Below are positions 1-6,405 of a stretch of 7,952 nucleotides of DNA, in pieces (the first letter of the stretch is position 1; each line of letters opens with the position of its first letter). The notes beneath the pieces are model-generated. The model saw only the letters and a program-made list of their open reading frames with translations, ran no database searches and was not told the origin of the DNA. Origin of the DNA: Atribacterota bacterium (GTDB taxonomy: Bacteria > Atribacterota > Phoenicimicrobiia > Phoenicimicrobiales > Phoenicimicrobiaceae); contig DAOUTX010000045.1 of NCBI GenBank assembly GCA_030668465.1, positions 1-7,952 of the forward strand. Reading direction: 5' to 3'. A program made the position numbers and the translations under genes.

Positions 1-1533
1 GCAATTTCTGCCGTAGAGGAGGGCAGGATTGAATTTATTCCTTCTCGTTGGGACAAAGTTTATTATGACTGGATGAGAATCATTAAAGATTGGTGTATAT
101 CACGTCAGTTGTGGTGGGGGCATCGTATCCCGGTCTGGTATTGTCAAGATTGTGGAGAAATAATCGTAGAGTTAGAAGATGCTACAATCTGTAAAAAATG
201 TGGCGGCCATAATCTTCTGCAAGACCCGGATGTTTTAGATACCTGGTTTAGCTCTGCCTTGTGGCCTTTTTCTACCTTAGGTTGGCCGGAAGAAACTGAA
301 GATTTAAAATGTTTCTATCCAACATCAGTATTAGTTACCGGTTTTGATATAATTTTCTTCTGGGTGGCTCGAATGATAATGATGGGATTAAAGTTTCGGG
401 GAGAAGTACCATTTAAACAAGTTTATATAAATCCCTTAATTAAAGCAGCGGAAGGCAAAAAAATGAGTAAATCCAGTGGAAACGTTATTGATCCTTTAAC
501 GGTGATTGATGAATATGGCGCTGATGCTCTACGTGTTACCCTTGCCTCTTTAACTATACAGGGAAATTATATCTACCTTTCAGAAGAAAGAATTAAAGGA
601 TTTAGAAACTTCTCCAATAAAATATGGAACGTGTCAAGATTTGCTATAATGAATCTTAAAGATTTCGATATTGATAAAATAGAAGAAGAAAAAATGAAAA
701 TGACCTTAGTTGATAAGTGGATAATCAGCAAATTAAATGAAACAATAAAAAAGTCCACTGAGTGTCTTAATGAATATAAATATGGGGAGGCTGCCAAAAT
801 TATTTATGAATTTGCCTGGAATGAGTTTTGTGATTGGTATATAGAGTTTAGTAAACCAAAATTATATCAAGCGAAGAATACAATAAAAAAACGGACATCT
901 CAATATATCCTATGGTTTGTTTTGGAAAATACCTTAAGGCTTTTACATCCCTTTATGCCTTTTATAACTGAAGAAATATGGCAAAAGTTACCTCACAAAG
1001 GGGAAAGTATCATGGTTTCACCCTGGCCGAAACATAAAGAAGAATATATGAATAAAGATGCAGAGAATAAGATAGATAAAATAATGAGCATCATTAAAAC
1101 CATACGAAATATCAAGTCAGATATGAATATTCCTTATAGCAAAAAGATAGATTTATATTTAAACATTAATGAAAAAGATAAATTAAAATTGATAAAAGAA
1201 AATATTTATTATGTCGAAACTATGATTAAAACAAAATCATTAGAGATAGGAACAGGAATTAAAAAACCAGAGTATTCAGCTACAGGTGTTTTAGAGGGGA
1301 TAGAAATATTTATTCCCTTAAAAGATATAATAAATATTTCAGAGGAGATAGCTCGTTTAGAGAAAAAATTAAACAAAATAAATAATGAGCTTAATCTAAT
1401 TTTCAAAAAAATAAACAATAAGGATTTCTTATCCAGAGCCCCGGAAGATATTGTTAAAAAAGAAAGAGATAAAGCAGATGATTTAAGAGATATTAAAGAA
1501 AGATTGGAAAATAACCTAAAATCCTTTAAGTGA
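1..1533 (+). CDS. valS: Valyl-tRNA synthetase, C-terminal part (5' end outside window)
   Basis: Class I aminoacyl-tRNA synthetase that charges tRNA-Val in the cytoplasm. The frame is open from base 1 (window residues 1-510, TGA at 1531-1533), so the first in-frame ATG at 73 is internal, not the start. Seen: the family block DWCISRQLWWGHRIP (about residues 30-44), two CxxC pairs (YCQDCG and CKKCGG, about residues 47-67) that look like a zinc knuckle, LDTWFSSALWPFSTLGWP, and the catalytic KMSKS loop encoded at 460-474. An all-helical anticodon-binding domain follows (DKWIISKLNETI onward, with FCDWYIEFSKP). The last 60 or so residues are a Lys/Glu-rich coiled coil (IARLEKKLNKINNEL), the tRNA-binding tail typical of ValRS. 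The missing N-terminal part should hold the HIGH motif and the editing domain. The Trp-rich DWCISRQLWWGH block and the coiled-coil tail favour ValRS over IleRS or LeuRS. No frameshift is seen. Confidence 0.97.
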   Translation, partial: AISAVEEGRIEFIPSRWDKVYYDWMRIIKDWCISRQLWWGHRIPVWYCQDCGEIIVELEDATICKKCGGHNLLQDPDVLDTWFSSALWPFSTLGWPEETEDLKCFYPTSVLVTGFDIIFFWVARMIMMGLKFRGEVPFKQVYINPLIKAAEGKKMSKSSGNVIDPLTVIDEYGADALRVTLASLTIQGNYIYLSEERIKGFRNFSNKIWNVSRFAIMNLKDFDIDKIEEEKMKMTLVDKWIISKLNETIKKSTECLNEYKYGEAAKIIYEFAWNEFCDWYIEFSKPKLYQAKNTIKKRTSQYILWFVLENTLRLLHPFMPFITEEIWQKLPHKGESIMVSPWPKHKEEYMNKDAENKIDKIMSIIKTIRNIKSDMNIPYSKKIDLYLNINEKDKLKLIKENIYYVETMIKTKSLEIGTGIKKPEYSATGVLEGIEIFIPLKDIINISEEIARLEKKLNKINNELNLIFKKINNKDFLSRAPEDIVKKERDKADDLRDIKERLENNLKSFK

Positions 1534-1542
1534 ATAGTAATT

Positions 1543-1563
1543 CGTATCGCGTATCGCGTAGAG
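1543..1563 (+). repeat. 7-bp tandem array, three units (left outer arm)
   Basis: Units CGTATCG, CGTATCG and CGTAGAG lie directly end to end. They form the left outer arm of the composite repeat and pair imperfectly with the array at 1771-1798. Confidence 0.75.
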
Positions 1564-1573
1564 CGGGTAGAAT

Positions 1574-1609
1574 TAGTTAGCTAGTTAGTTGGTTGCCTGG
1601 TTAACTGGT
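1574..1609 (+). repeat. 4-bp degenerate tandem array, nine units
   Basis: Nine tetranucleotides in a row follow the pattern TAGT or TGGT, with three variants (TAGC, TGCC, TAAC). Unlike the flanking arrays it has a 4-bp period and no good inverted partner on the right side; only a short TAACTA at 1764-1769 is reminiscent of it. Confidence 0.65.
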
Positions 1610-1622
1610 TTAGGAAGAGAAT

Positions 1623-1657
1623 AGAATCCAGTAGCCAGAATCCAGTATTCAGAATAG
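1623..1657 (+). repeat. 7/14-bp tandem array (left inner arm)
   Basis: Two 14-bp units beginning AGAATCCAGT (1623-1636 and 1637-1650) are followed by a 7-bp partial unit AGAATAG. Each 14-mer splits into two related 7-mers (AGAATCC, AGTAGCC or AGTATTC), so the base period is again 7. Confidence 0.75.
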
Positions 1658-1721
1658 AAAAACATAAGCAAGAATAAAGTAAAAGAATCAATCCATAATA
1701 AGCAACACGAGATATGATTTT

Positions 1722-1749
1722 ATTCTGGCTTCTATCTCCTGAATTCTGA
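1722..1749 (-). repeat. 7-bp tandem array, four units (right inner arm)
   Basis: Four successive 7-mers, ATTCTGG, CTTCTAT, CTCCTGA and ATTCTGA, resemble on the opposite strand the AGAATCC-type words of the array at 1623-1657. The EcoRI-type palindrome GAATTC at 1741-1746 falls in this array. Confidence 0.65.
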
Positions 1750-1770
1750 CTCCCCCTCTTTCCTAACTAT

Positions 1771-1798
1771 ACGCTAAACGCTGTACGCTATACGCTAA
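1771..1798 (-). repeat. 7-bp tandem array, four units (right outer arm)
   Basis: Four head-to-tail 7-mers with consensus ACGCTAA (variants ACGCTGT and ACGCTAT at units 2 and 3). This is the cleanest array in the first gap and the inverted partner of the array at 1543-1563. Confidence 0.8.
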
Positions 1799-1806
1799 TC
1801 CCTATA

Positions 1807-1812
1807 AAGAGG
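1807..1812 (+). promoter_or_regulatory. Ribosome binding site of folC
   Basis: AAGAGG lies 5 nt before the ATG at 1818 and supports that start. It begins just after the repeat array ends. No convincing -35/-10 pair was found between valS and folC, so folC may be read from the valS transcript. Confidence 0.7.
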
Positions 1813-1817
1813 TAAAT

Positions 1818-3122
1818 ATGACCACTTACGCAGAAGCACTAGATTATATTTATGACCTAACTAAATATGGCATAAAGTTAGGACTTAAAAATATAAGCTA
1901 TTTACTTTCCTTTTTGGGCGAACCTCATAAAAAATTAAAAATAATTCATGTAAGCGGGACAAATGGAAAAGGGTCAACGTGTTCCTTAATTAGTTCAATT
2001 CTTCAATCTGATGGTTATAAAGTTGGTCTATATACTTCTCCTCACTTGGTTGATTTTACCGAAAGAATTAAAATTAATAATAAATCAATAGATAGGGAAA
2101 AAGTATGTGAGTTGTTAGAAAGAATTAAACCTTTTATAAAAAAGGTTGCCAATGCACCTTCCTATGGTCAACCTACATTCTTTGAAGTTATAACTTCTAT
2201 GGCTTTTCTCTATTTTTTTGAAGAACAGGTAGACTTTTTAGTGTTAGAAGTAGGATTAGGCGGAAGATTGGATGCCACAAATGTTTGTGAACCATTAATT
2301 TCTGTCATTACTCATATCGATTATGACCATATGGATAAATTAGGAAACGGCTTAGAAGAAATTGCCAGGGAAAAGGGAGGAATTATTAAACCGGAGGGTA
2401 TTGTAATATCCACTAACCAATATGAAGAGGCATATAATGAGATCAAGAAAATAGCCGATGAGAAAAATTCCCTTATTTATAGCACAGGAAAAGAAATAAG
2501 TTACAAAGTAGTAAAATCTGATATCAATGGCGTAATATTTGATTTAAAAGGAATTTATCATAATTATAAAAATCTTCACACTCCCTTATTGGGCAGACAT
2601 CAAGCAGATAATGCTGCTACCGCTATTACCGCAACAGAAGCACTTAAAATTAGAGGAGTAAATATTTCTGAAAAAGCAATAAGAGCTGGCTTAGAAAAAG
2701 TTAAATGGACCGGGAGATTGGAAATCATTCAGAATAATCCTACATTAATACTAGATGGGGCACACAATCCCAGTGGAATAAGGATAGTATGGCAAGCTCT
2801 GAAAGAGATATTTACTTATCACCGACTCATTTTGGTATTAGCAATTTTTGCTGAAAAAGATTACAAAAAGATGATACAAATATTAGCACCTAACGCAGAT
2901 TTAATCATTACTACCAAGACAATGAGCCCTCGGGCAGCTCTTCCCCGGATAATCGCTAAAGAAGCGGCAAAATATATAGAGCAGAACAAAATAATCGTTA
3001 CTGAAAATATTCCTCAGGCCATAAACTGTGCTTTATCGAATTCTAAAAAAGATGATTTAATATGTATAACCGGATCGCTATATACTGTAGGCGAAGCAAA
3101 GAGATACTTTGATATTAATTAA
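1818..3122 (+). CDS. folC: Folylpolyglutamate synthase / dihydrofolate synthase
   Basis: ATP-dependent ligase of the Mur-ligase superfamily that adds glutamate to dihydropteroate and/or to folates, keeping folate cofactors in the cytoplasm. 434 residues, the usual full length. Seen: N-terminal helix with the early FolC pattern (ALDYIYDLTKYGIKLGLKNI), P-loop SGTNGKGST at 46-54, TSPHL at 73-77, LEVGLGGRLDATN at 143-155, the AREKGGIIK segment at 183-191 whose Lys186 aligns with the carbamylated lysine of the family, LGRHQADNAATA at 258-269, and the C-terminal-domain signature LDGAHNPSG at 312-320. The C-terminus ends ITGSLYTVGEAKRY, a typical FolC close. Whether it carries both synthase activities cannot be told from the motifs. 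The MurC-F ligases share the fold but not the GRLDATN and DGAHNP combination. It follows valS, an arrangement common in Bacillota. Confidence 0.96.
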   Translation: MTTYAEALDYIYDLTKYGIKLGLKNISYLLSFLGEPHKKLKIIHVSGTNGKGSTCSLISSILQSDGYKVGLYTSPHLVDFTERIKINNKSIDREKVCELLERIKPFIKKVANAPSYGQPTFFEVITSMAFLYFFEEQVDFLVLEVGLGGRLDATNVCEPLISVITHIDYDHMDKLGNGLEEIAREKGGIIKPEGIVISTNQYEEAYNEIKKIADEKNSLIYSTGKEISYKVVKSDINGVIFDLKGIYHNYKNLHTPLLGRHQADNAATAITATEALKIRGVNISEKAIRAGLEKVKWTGRLEIIQNNPTLILDGAHNPSGIRIVWQALKEIFTYHRLILVLAIFAEKDYKKMIQILAPNADLIITTKTMSPRAALPRIIAKEAAKYIEQNKIIVTENIPQAINCALSNSKKDDLICITGSLYTVGEAKRYFDIN

Positions 3123-3290
3123 CCAATTCCCCAATTTACCAATTAACCGATTAATTGGTGCATTGATGAATTAATCTTAATTTTTGTCTTAATCGGTTAA
3201 TGGTTAATTAATTTCAATCTTAATCTCTATCTTAATTGGTCAATTGGCCAATCGGTCAATTGGTGAATTGGTAAATGGCTAATCGGCAAA
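3121..3290. repeat. Inverted 8-bp-period repeat filling the folC-comEA gap
   Basis: No gene is supported between 3123 and 3363. From the folC stop onward the DNA is written mainly in 8-bp words. The left side (3123-3154) has four units of the type CCAATTNN, the middle (3189-3239) has units of the type TTAATNNN, and the right side (3234-3288) has seven units of the type AATTGGTN, one of them 7 bp. Left and right are inverted: 3129-3152 matches the reverse complement of 3250-3273 at 20 of 24 positions, and the rare word with CG in place of AA (ACCGATT) sits at the matching place in both arms. The array begins at the stop codon itself (the TAA at 3120-3122 is part of the pattern). The period differs from the 7 bp of the gap before folC. 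Confidence 0.8.
3138..3159 (+). other. Local hairpin within the 8-bp array
   Basis: ACCAATTAA and TTAATTGGT form a perfect 9-bp stem with a 4-nt loop CCGA, starting 16 nt after the folC stop. The nearest T-run (3181-3185) is more than 20 nt away, so this is a poor intrinsic terminator. It could still act on the transcript or simply follow from the inverted words. Confidence 0.5.
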
Positions 3291-3309
3291 TTATTATAAC
3301 GTTTTTCGC

Positions 3310-3336
3310 TTGTAATTTTTAATTTAAAAGTACAAT
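3310..3336 (+). promoter_or_regulatory. Possible sigma-70-type promoter for comEA
   Basis: TTGTAA (3310-3315) and TACAAT (3331-3336) resemble -35 and -10 boxes in the first stretch after the repeat array ends, 27 nt before the comEA ATG. The 15-bp spacer is shorter than the usual 17, and AT-rich DNA gives chance matches, so this is a weak call. Confidence 0.3.
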
Positions 3337-3348
3337 CGCTATAGAAGT

Positions 3349-3354
3349 AAGGAG
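3349..3354 (+). promoter_or_regulatory. Ribosome binding site of comEA
   Basis: AAGGAG lies 9 nt before the ATG at 3364 and fixes that start. Confidence 0.8.
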
Positions 3355-3363
3355 AGAATATTT

Positions 3364-3993
3364 ATGTTTAACTTTTCGAATCAAGAAAAAATTGCCATAA
3401 TTTTATTATTAATAGTGATAATAGTAGGCGTAGGAATAGTGTTGAATAAAAATATTAATAAAGAAGATAATTTTATTATAAATCGTGCTTCCGATATTTC
3501 AGAAAATAACCCTGCGATACAAATAGAAATTCCACCGGTAATTATTCATATCGCCGGTGCAGTTAAAAACCCCGGAGTTTATCAATTAAAATCAACCGAC
3601 AGAATTGTTGATGTAGTAAAAATTGCAGGAGGAGCAACCGAAGAGGCCAACCTGGATTTGATTAATCTTGCTGCTCTTCTCAAGGATGGACAGAAAATAA
3701 TTGTTCCTTATAAAACTTATAGCGAAACCGGTGAAGAAATCAATAAAAATATAAACTACAATGAAGAGACTATGTATTCTTCCTCGAGTTCTACCTCTGC
3801 GAAAATTAATATTAATACCGCTAATGCGAATATGTTACAGACTTTGTCCGGAATTGGACCGGTTCTTTCAGAAAGAATAATAGAATACAGAAATCAGAAT
3901 GGATTGTTTGAAGTGATTGATGATATAAAAGATGTTTCCGGAATCGGAGAAAAAAAATTTGAAGGAATTAAAGATTTAATTTGTGTCCAATAA
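3364..3993 (+). CDS. comEA: ComEA, membrane-anchored DNA receptor for DNA uptake
   Basis: Binds incoming double-stranded DNA outside the inner membrane and passes it to the ComEC channel. 209 residues. Seen in order: a short Lys-containing N-terminus, one hydrophobic anchor at about 10-27 (IAIILLLIVIIVGVGIVL), a polar linker, an SLBB domain at about 58-115 (VIIHIAGAVKNPGVYQL ... NLAALLKDGQKIIVP), a Ser/Thr-rich linker at 138-146, and two helix-hairpin-helix motifs at about 148-207 opened by INTAN, with hairpins LSGIGPVLSERI (161-172) and VSGIGEKKFEGI (191-202). Anchor plus SLBB plus HhH is the Bacillota-type ComEA; Gram-negative ComEA usually lacks SLBB. It is the first gene of a likely comEA-comEC-holA unit, with its own good ribosome binding site, and its last 13 nt overlap comEC. 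No truncation is visible. Confidence 0.95.
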   Translation: MFNFSNQEKIAIILLLIVIIVGVGIVLNKNINKEDNFIINRASDISENNPAIQIEIPPVIIHIAGAVKNPGVYQLKSTDRIVDVVKIAGGATEEANLDLINLAALLKDGQKIIVPYKTYSETGEEINKNINYNEETMYSSSSSTSAKININTANANMLQTLSGIGPVLSERIIEYRNQNGLFEVIDDIKDVSGIGEKKFEGIKDLICVQ

Positions 3994-6386
3994 AAAACAT
4001 ATCTTCAGATAGCAAATACAATGTCATTAGACCCTTACCTATAATTTTATCTCTATATATAATAGGAATAATTTATGGTAAATTCATTAGTATTAATCTG
4101 ATATTTTTGTTTTCGATTATAATATTGTTAATATTAATTTCTATTATAAGTTTTGTAAAGCAGTGGAATATAACCACTGCTTTATTATTTTTAATAATAT
4201 TTTTAATCGGCATATTAAATTATAATCTTAATTCTAATCCCATTGGTGCTAACCATATAGCAAATTTTATAGAAGATAAAAAGTTAACCATTATTTGTAC
4301 AGTGTTAGACAAAGAATATTATCTTAATCAAGAGAAAATATCTTTGAAGGTAAAAGTAAGTCAAATAGAAAGAGAAGATTACAACATTAAAACACAGGGC
4401 TCAATATTAGTGAATACTTATTTAGATGATTGCTCATATGAATACGGAGATGTGCTTAAAATTAAAGGAAAATTAGAAAAACCTATAAGACAGAAGAATT
4501 TTGGTGAGTTTGATTATGAATTATATTTAGCTCGGGAAAAGATCTTTACTTACCTTAATATCTGGCAGGAAAAAGATATTCAGAAAATAGGAGAAGATGA
4601 TTCGAATTTTTTAGTATCTTTTTCCTTATCCGCAAGAGATAAAATAAAAGAGATTACAAAACAGACCTTGCCGCCGCCATATAATTACCTTCTTGTTGGT
4701 ATGCTATTAGGGGAAAAAAGTTTTATTCCTCCTCATTTAAAAGAAGTATTTGCCGAAGCAGGAATTATGCATATATTAGCAGTTTCAGGTTTACATGTAG
4801 GAATAATTGCTATGGCTTTACTTGCTTTCTTAAGTATATTGCGGTTACCGAAGAAGCTTAAACTGCTTACCTTGATATTAATTCTACTAATATACGCCTC
4901 AATAACCGGTTTTCGTCCTTCTGTGTTAAGAGCTACCATTATGTTTATTTTATTAATAGGAGGAAAATTAATTAATAGAAGTAGAAATCTTAATATTTCT
5001 CTTTTTTTTGCAGCGTTTTTAATCTTATTATCAAATCCTTTAATACTATATGATGCTGGTTTTCTCTTATCCTTTATAGTTACTTTTTCTATTATAAATA
5101 TATCACCAATCTTGCAAGAATTATTTTCTAAAATAGTAGTTTGGATTAAAAATCCTTTAGCAGTTTCAACAGCTGCCTGGATAGGAATTTTCCCGCTTTC
5201 TGCCTATTTTTTCAGTAAAGTATCCATAATCTCCATTGTTTCTAACATATTTATTATTCCTTTAACCGGGATAGCGGTAATATTAGGATTTGTAACCTTT
5301 TTTATCGGATTGGTAAGCATCTCTCTGGCCGGTGTAATTGCAAATATTAATTACCTGATATTGAATCTAATAACCTTAATAGCTAAATCATTTTCCTTAC
5401 TTCCTTTTGCCTTTATTTATGTTGCTAAACCTTCAATTATGGTAATTGCTTTATACTATCTAACGGTATTTCTTATTATTGAAATATTCTATAAAAAAAC
5501 ACTATCGCACAAAATAAAGAAAAAAGCAGCTTTAATTATAATACCGGTTGTATTGCTAATAATTATTATTCAAGTATTTTATCCGGCAGGCCATCTCAAA
5601 GTAAATTTTATAAATGTTGGAGAAGGGGATTGCATCCTAATTGAAGCCCCCAACAAGATAAATATCTTAATCGATGGGGGAGGCACCCCTCAAGGTGATT
5701 TTGATGTGGGAAGTAAAATCGTTATACCTTACTTGAGAAGAAAAGGGATAAATAAAATAAATTTATTAGTTTTAACTCATCCCCATTTAGACCATTTAGA
5801 AGGGCTATTACCGGTAATAAAAGAATTTAAAGTAGATATGGTTTTAGATAGCGGGTTAATCTGCGATTCATCAGAATATAAAGAATTTATTTCCCTAATA
5901 CAAAAGAAAGACATACCATATCATCAAGCTAAAGCCGGAGATAATTTTATTTTTAATAACAATTTGGAAATATTTTTGCTTAATCCATTGTATGATTCTG
6001 ATTTCTATGACGAGTCCGATTTTAATAATGCATCAATTGTGGTAAAATTATTCTATAAAAATGCAGATTTTCTTTTTACCGGAGATATAGAAGAAGCTGC
6101 GGAAAAAAAATTATTGATCTGGCAGAATATTTTACAGAGCGATATATTAAAAGTTGGTCATCATGGAAGTGCAACTTCTACTAATTTAGAATTTTTAGAT
6201 AAGGTTGACCCAAGTATTGCAGTTATTACTGTTGGCAAAAATCATTTTGGGCATCCTTCGCAGAAAATTATAGAAAGATTAGAAGATAAGAATATACAAA
6301 TATATCGGACAGATGAAGATGGAACGATAATTATAAGAACGAACGGCCATGAATATTGGATAAGAACGCTGAAGGGAAACAACTAA
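3981..6386 (+). CDS. comEC: ComEC/Rec2 family DNA-uptake channel
   Basis: Inner-membrane protein that brings single-stranded DNA into the cytoplasm during transformation. 801 residues, the size of full-length ComEC. Seen: N-terminal membrane segments (about 18-80), a soluble DUF4131-like region (about 95-200), a polytopic competence domain (about 230-530) with AVSGLHVG at 267-274, GFRPSVLRA at 310-318 and DAGFLLSF at 358-365, then a C-terminal metallo-beta-lactamase-like domain (about 537-800) with THPHLDH at 599-605, TGD at 700-702, GHHGS at 726-730 and GHPS at 757-760. That domain is thought to degrade the non-transported strand; the metal-binding residues look intact. Start: no ATG occurs near the N-terminus in this frame, an in-frame TAA lies at 3969-3971, and TTG at 3981 is the best candidate, with AAGGA at 3962-3966 rather far upstream. 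Translation is probably coupled to comEA through the 13-nt overlap. A start a few codons later at a non-standard codon cannot be excluded. Confidence 0.95.
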   Translation: MCPIKNISSDSKYNVIRPLPIILSLYIIGIIYGKFISINLIFLFSIIILLILISIISFVKQWNITTALLFLIIFLIGILNYNLNSNPIGANHIANFIEDKKLTIICTVLDKEYYLNQEKISLKVKVSQIEREDYNIKTQGSILVNTYLDDCSYEYGDVLKIKGKLEKPIRQKNFGEFDYELYLAREKIFTYLNIWQEKDIQKIGEDDSNFLVSFSLSARDKIKEITKQTLPPPYNYLLVGMLLGEKSFIPPHLKEVFAEAGIMHILAVSGLHVGIIAMALLAFLSILRLPKKLKLLTLILILLIYASITGFRPSVLRATIMFILLIGGKLINRSRNLNISLFFAAFLILLSNPLILYDAGFLLSFIVTFSIINISPILQELFSKIVVWIKNPLAVSTAAWIGIFPLSAYFFSKVSIISIVSNIFIIPLTGIAVILGFVTFFIGLVSISLAGVIANINYLILNLITLIAKSFSLLPFAFIYVAKPSIMVIALYYLTVFLIIEIFYKKTLSHKIKKKAALIIIPVVLLIIIIQVFYPAGHLKVNFINVGEGDCILIEAPNKINILIDGGGTPQGDFDVGSKIVIPYLRRKGINKINLLVLTHPHLDHLEGLLPVIKEFKVDMVLDSGLICDSSEYKEFISLIQKKDIPYHQAKAGDNFIFNNNLEIFLLNPLYDSDFYDESDFNNASIVVKLFYKNADFLFTGDIEEAAEKKLLIWQNILQSDILKVGHHGSATSTNLEFLDKVDPSIAVITVGKNHFGHPSQKIIERLEDKNIQIYRTDEDGTIIIRTNGHEYWIRTLKGNN
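4156..4192 (+). terminator. Terminator-like hairpin inside the 5' part of comEC
   Basis: TAAAGCAGTGG (4156-4166) and CCACTGCTTTA (4174-4184) are exact reverse complements: an 11-bp stem with a 7-nt A/T loop. It is followed by the T-rich tract TTATTTTT (4185-4192). It lies about 175 nt into comEC, over codons for Val59 to Leu68, in a membrane segment region. It has the form of an intrinsic terminator but sits in coding sequence; translating ribosomes would normally mask it. Function not shown. Confidence 0.4.
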
Positions 6387-6394
6387 AATAAACC

Positions 6395-6399
6395 AAGGA
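6395..6399 (+). promoter_or_regulatory. Ribosome binding site of holA
   Basis: AAGGA lies 6 nt before the ATG at 6406, in the 19-nt spacer after the comEC stop. No room is left for a separate promoter in the spacer, supporting co-transcription with comEC. Confidence 0.7.
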
Positions 6400-6405
6400 A
6401 GATAT

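Larger units (their letters stand above)
1543..1798. repeat. Composite inverted short-period repeat filling the valS-folC gap
   Basis: The 284-base gap contains no supported gene and is almost entirely repetitive. Reading inward from the left are a 7-bp array (1543-1563), a 4-bp array (1574-1609), TTAGGAA (1610-1616) and a 7/14-bp array (1623-1657). After an AT-rich core (about 1658-1721) come a 7-bp array (1722-1749), TTCCTAA (1760-1766) and a 7-bp array (1771-1798). The outer arms are reverse complements at 18 of 23 positions (1543-1565 against 1772-1794), TTAGGAA pairs exactly with TTCCTAA, and the inner arms pair imperfectly (CCAG-TATTCAG against the complement of CTGAATTCTGA). The whole can be drawn as one large imperfect hairpin. 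It starts 9 nt after the valS stop and ends 8 nt before the folC Shine-Dalgarno. No obvious terminator with a T-run is present. Function unknown. Confidence 0.8.

Noticed and set aside
73..75. ATG at 73 as the start of a short ValRS-like gene
   Set aside because: The frame stays open to base 1 and residues before it (SRWDKVYYDW) match ValRS, so the gene simply begins outside the window.
573..797. Open frame of 74 codons on the - strand within valS
   Set aside because: Antisense to well-conserved ValRS sequence, with AT-rich composition giving Leu/Ile/Ser-rich translation. No own motif.
1209..1418. Open frame of 69 codons on the - strand within valS
   Set aside because: Antisense to the coiled-coil tail. 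The apparent hydrophobic protein is the complement of Lys/Glu/Asn codons.
1543..1798. Possible CRISPR array in the first gap
   Set aside because: Units are 4 to 14 bp, degenerate and contiguous with no spacers; no cas gene in the window.
3123..3363. Possible riboswitch or T-box leader before comEA
   Set aside because: No T-box core or recognisable riboswitch motif was seen; the structure is explained by periodic inverted 8-bp words.
4733..4939. Open frame of 68 codons on the - strand within comEC
   Set aside because: Antisense to the conserved AVSGLHVG region, no independent support.
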